Source: Anaerohabitans sp964387285 (lineage in GTDB: Bacteria > Zhuqueibacterota > Zhuqueibacteria > Residuimicrobiales > Residuimicrobiaceae). Taken from it: a stretch of DNA of 64,000 bases. A model generated the notes under the pieces. That model was given only the letters and a program-made list of their open reading frames with translations. It had not been told where the DNA came from and did not search any database. Within the stretch, counting starts at the first letter, position 1, and each line of letters begins with the position of its first letter. The position numbers and the translations under genes are program-made. The stretch is taken from NCBI GenBank assembly GCA_964387285.1, contig CAYLWO010000020.1:1-64000 (forward strand). Direction: 5' to 3'. Positions 62,504 to 64,000 of the stretch are shown here, piece after piece.

Positions 62504-64000
62504 TTATTTATTGGCCACCACTTTGATATTCAGAACTTTATTGTACTCCTCGGCATTTTTCAACACCTGAACGGCGCGCGCCAATTGTTCATCCGTGTTG
62601 AACAGCGCTTCTGTGTAGGCATCCTTGCCGTACAATTTGGCCATGATCTCGCTTTTTATATAGGATTTCACTCTTTCCTTGGATTTTTCTTTTTCGCTCA
62701 ATTTGACTTTGTCGAATTCGGCCTTGAGGGTTTGCAGGGACTGCTCAAAAACGCCGAGATAACCGCGTTCTTTGGCCGTGTTCTCCAGTTTGGTCACCTG
62801 GTCCCAGCCGTCAGGATGGTAAGAAAAATTTTTTGTTTTCAAAAACGCATCGAAATCCGTCAACACCGCATCATCAACGACGAAATCTTTTTTCAAATTC
62901 GGGTAGCGGCTGATGTAATCCAGACTGTAGTTGAAAAAGAGAGAGCGCCGGAAAATTTCCATTTCGTACCGGGTATATTCCGGATTCTTGACTTCTATAT
63001 CCGGCTTGATGCCCCCGCCGCCGGCGACCAACCGTTTATTTTTGGTGTAATACGGTTTACTGTCTTTGACGGATTTACTCGAGTCGACTTTTGCTGCCTC
63101 TTTGTCCTCTGCGGCATCTTCATCCTGTTCCGCATCGGCCGGGTCGCTTCTATCTTTCAAAAAAACCGAATTGAGACCATGCTCGAACACTTCAGGTTTC
63201 TGAATGCCGCGACCGCTGGGCATATAGTACTGGGCGGTGGTCAACTTTAATTGTTGGTCGCCGCGGCGATCCAACGGAATGACCGTCTGCACCAATCCCT
63301 TGCCAAAGCTGGGCGTTCCCAGGATAATGCCGCGGTCCAAATCCTGAATGGCGCCGGCGACGATTTCCGAAGCCGATGCACTGGCGCCGTCCACCAGCAC
63401 CACCAGCGGCGTTTGTCCTAAAATGGGGTCTTTTTGTGCGCGGAATTCCTGTTTTTTATATTCGCCGCGTCCTTCGGTAAAAACGATTAATTCGTTCTTG
63501 GCGACAAAAAGATCGGCGACCGCAACAGCCTGATCCAGCAAACCGCCGGGATTGCCGCGCAAGTCAAAGATCAGGCCCTGCAAACCCTGGTCTTTGAGTT
63601 TTTGAATCGCCTCGCTGATTTGCGCATCGGCGCCGCGTTTGAATTGCGTCAATTTGATCAGGCCGATGCCGGGTTCAACAAAACCGATGTATTGCACATC
63701 CGTCGGAATAATCTCATCGCGAATGAGCACAAAGGATAACACCTCAACGACGCCGGGACGCCGAATTTTGATCGATACTTCGCTGCCCTTTTTATCGCCG
63801 CGTAAACGGGCGGCCGTCACCGACAGCTTGGCGCCCTTGGTGGATTTCCCGTCGATCTCGATAATTTGATCCCCCTCGCGAATGCCGGCGCGAAAAGCAG
63901 GACTGCCCGGAAAAGGCGGCTCTGCGCAGGTGGCAAATCCATTGCGCAAACTGATGCGCATACCCACGCCATAGTACCGGCCTTTGGTGAGGATCTCCAG
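62504..64000 (-). CDS. S41 family C-terminal processing peptidase (5′ end outside window)
   Basis: At least 498 residues of an exported serine protease of the CtpA/Prc type; the frame stays open past the window edge, so the N-terminus (signal peptide and cap) is missing. The visible part begins KGRYYGVGMRIS with the PDZ domain (PGSPAFRAGIREGDQI). The catalytic Ser is in VDGASASASEIVAGA and the Lys in LGTPSFGKGLVQT. A long acidic linker (DPADAEQDEDAAEDKEA) and a C-terminal tail domain of about 160 residues follow. It cuts proteins near their C-termini in the periplasm. Confidence 0.92.
   Translation of the reverse strand: MEILTKGRYYGVGMRISLRNGFATCAEPPFPGSPAFRAGIREGDQIIEIDGKSTKGAKLSVTAARLRGDKKGSEVSIKIRRPGVVEVLSFVLIRDEIIPTDVQYIGFVEPGIGLIKLTQFKRGADAQISEAIQKLKDQGLQGLIFDLRGNPGGLLDQAVAVADLFVAKNELIVFTEGRGEYKKQEFRAQKDPILGQTPLVVLVDGASASASEIVAGAIQDLDRGIILGTPSFGKGLVQTVIPLDRRGDQQLKLTTAQYYMPSGRGIQKPEVFEHGLNSVFLKDRSDPADAEQDEDAAEDKEAAKVDSSKSVKDSKPYYTKNKRLVAGGGGIKPDIEVKNPEYTRYEMEIFRRSLFFNYSLDYISRYPNLKKDFVVDDAVLTDFDAFLKTKNFSYHPDGWDQVTKLENTAKERGYLGVFEQSLQTLKAEFDKVKLSEKEKSKERVKSYIKSEIMAKLYGKDAYTEALFNTDEQLARAVQVLKNAEEYNKVLNIKVVANK

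Noticed and set aside
60146..63250. Two long plus-strand open frames (574 and 449 codons)
   Set aside because: They lie antisense to ppdK and the S41 protease, whose motifs are unmistakable; the frames follow from codon bias on the other strand.
1..64000. tRNA or rRNA genes
   Set aside because: No cloverleaf with a T-loop consensus and CCA-type end and no rRNA-like block was seen by eye; a short or atypical tRNA could be missed without a covariance search.

Overview
The window reads as the chromosome of an uncultured Gram-negative bacterium of the FCB/Calditrichota–KSB1 type. The clearest hint is the secreted protein at 40582–42864, which ends in a type IX secretion (Por) sorting domain with the QNYPNPFNP signature typical of those lineages. 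An RND efflux operon, many signal-peptide-bearing peptidases and a GH9 glycosidase fit the same picture. The sequence is a draft or metagenome assembly: a run of exactly 100 N lies at 58954–59053. Phylum placement is inference from gene content only. I saw no rRNA, tRNA, CRISPR array, phage module or transposase.

Layout. 0–1 kb: a small GIY-YIG nuclease between repeats. 1–7 kb: gltBD glutamate synthase. 7.5–11 kb: htpG, a tiny zinc-ribbon gene just upstream of it, and a membrane metallophosphoesterase. 11–14.6 kb: DUF1015, a phosphoglycerate-dehydrogenase-like gene and serC, a serine biosynthesis operon. 14.6–21.5 kb: Ste24-type protease, MBL-fold hydrolase, M24 and M28 peptidases and an exported protein of unknown role. 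21.6–26.5 kb: a tetR–adaptor–RND pump operon with a likely operator. 26.7–32.1 kb: a tandem jelly-roll protein, then ppk2, an HGSNAT-like membrane acyltransferase, a histidine kinase and a response regulator packed head to tail. 32.3–35 kb: yhbY, a lipase-like hydrolase and a CNNM/CorC-type membrane protein. 35–37.3 kb: a candidate 45-residue peptide gene, a B12-binding radical SAM enzyme and an HAD phosphatase. 37.4–40.1 kb: a pair of M16 peptidases, one lacking the zinc motif. 40.6–48.7 kb: the T9SS cargo protein, then an operon of acyltransferase, SLOG/DprA-like protein, class V aminotransferase and GH9 glycosidase. 49–53.7 kb: ferritin, an AspT/YidE-type transporter, rhodanese plus MauE/DoxX-like protein, and a PHP phosphoesterase. 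53.9–57.2 kb: a GxGYxYP protein and a tagaturonate epimerase family enzyme. 57.2–59.7 kb: an AT-rich decayed island, dispersed repeats and the scaffold gap. 59.7–64 kb: ppdK and the start-truncated S41 protease.

The genes suggest a heterotroph that degrades plant polymers and peptides (GH9, uronate epimerase, many peptidases), assimilates ammonium through GltBD, makes serine by the phosphorylated route and links pyruvate to PEP through PpdK.

A second layer is a dense set of short palindromic repeats between genes. They include a 154-bp element with inverted ends (two copies), a 151-bp element with perfect 17-bp inverted ends, a 67-bp family with four full copies and several hairpin modules. 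Two of them supply the stop codons of neighbouring genes.
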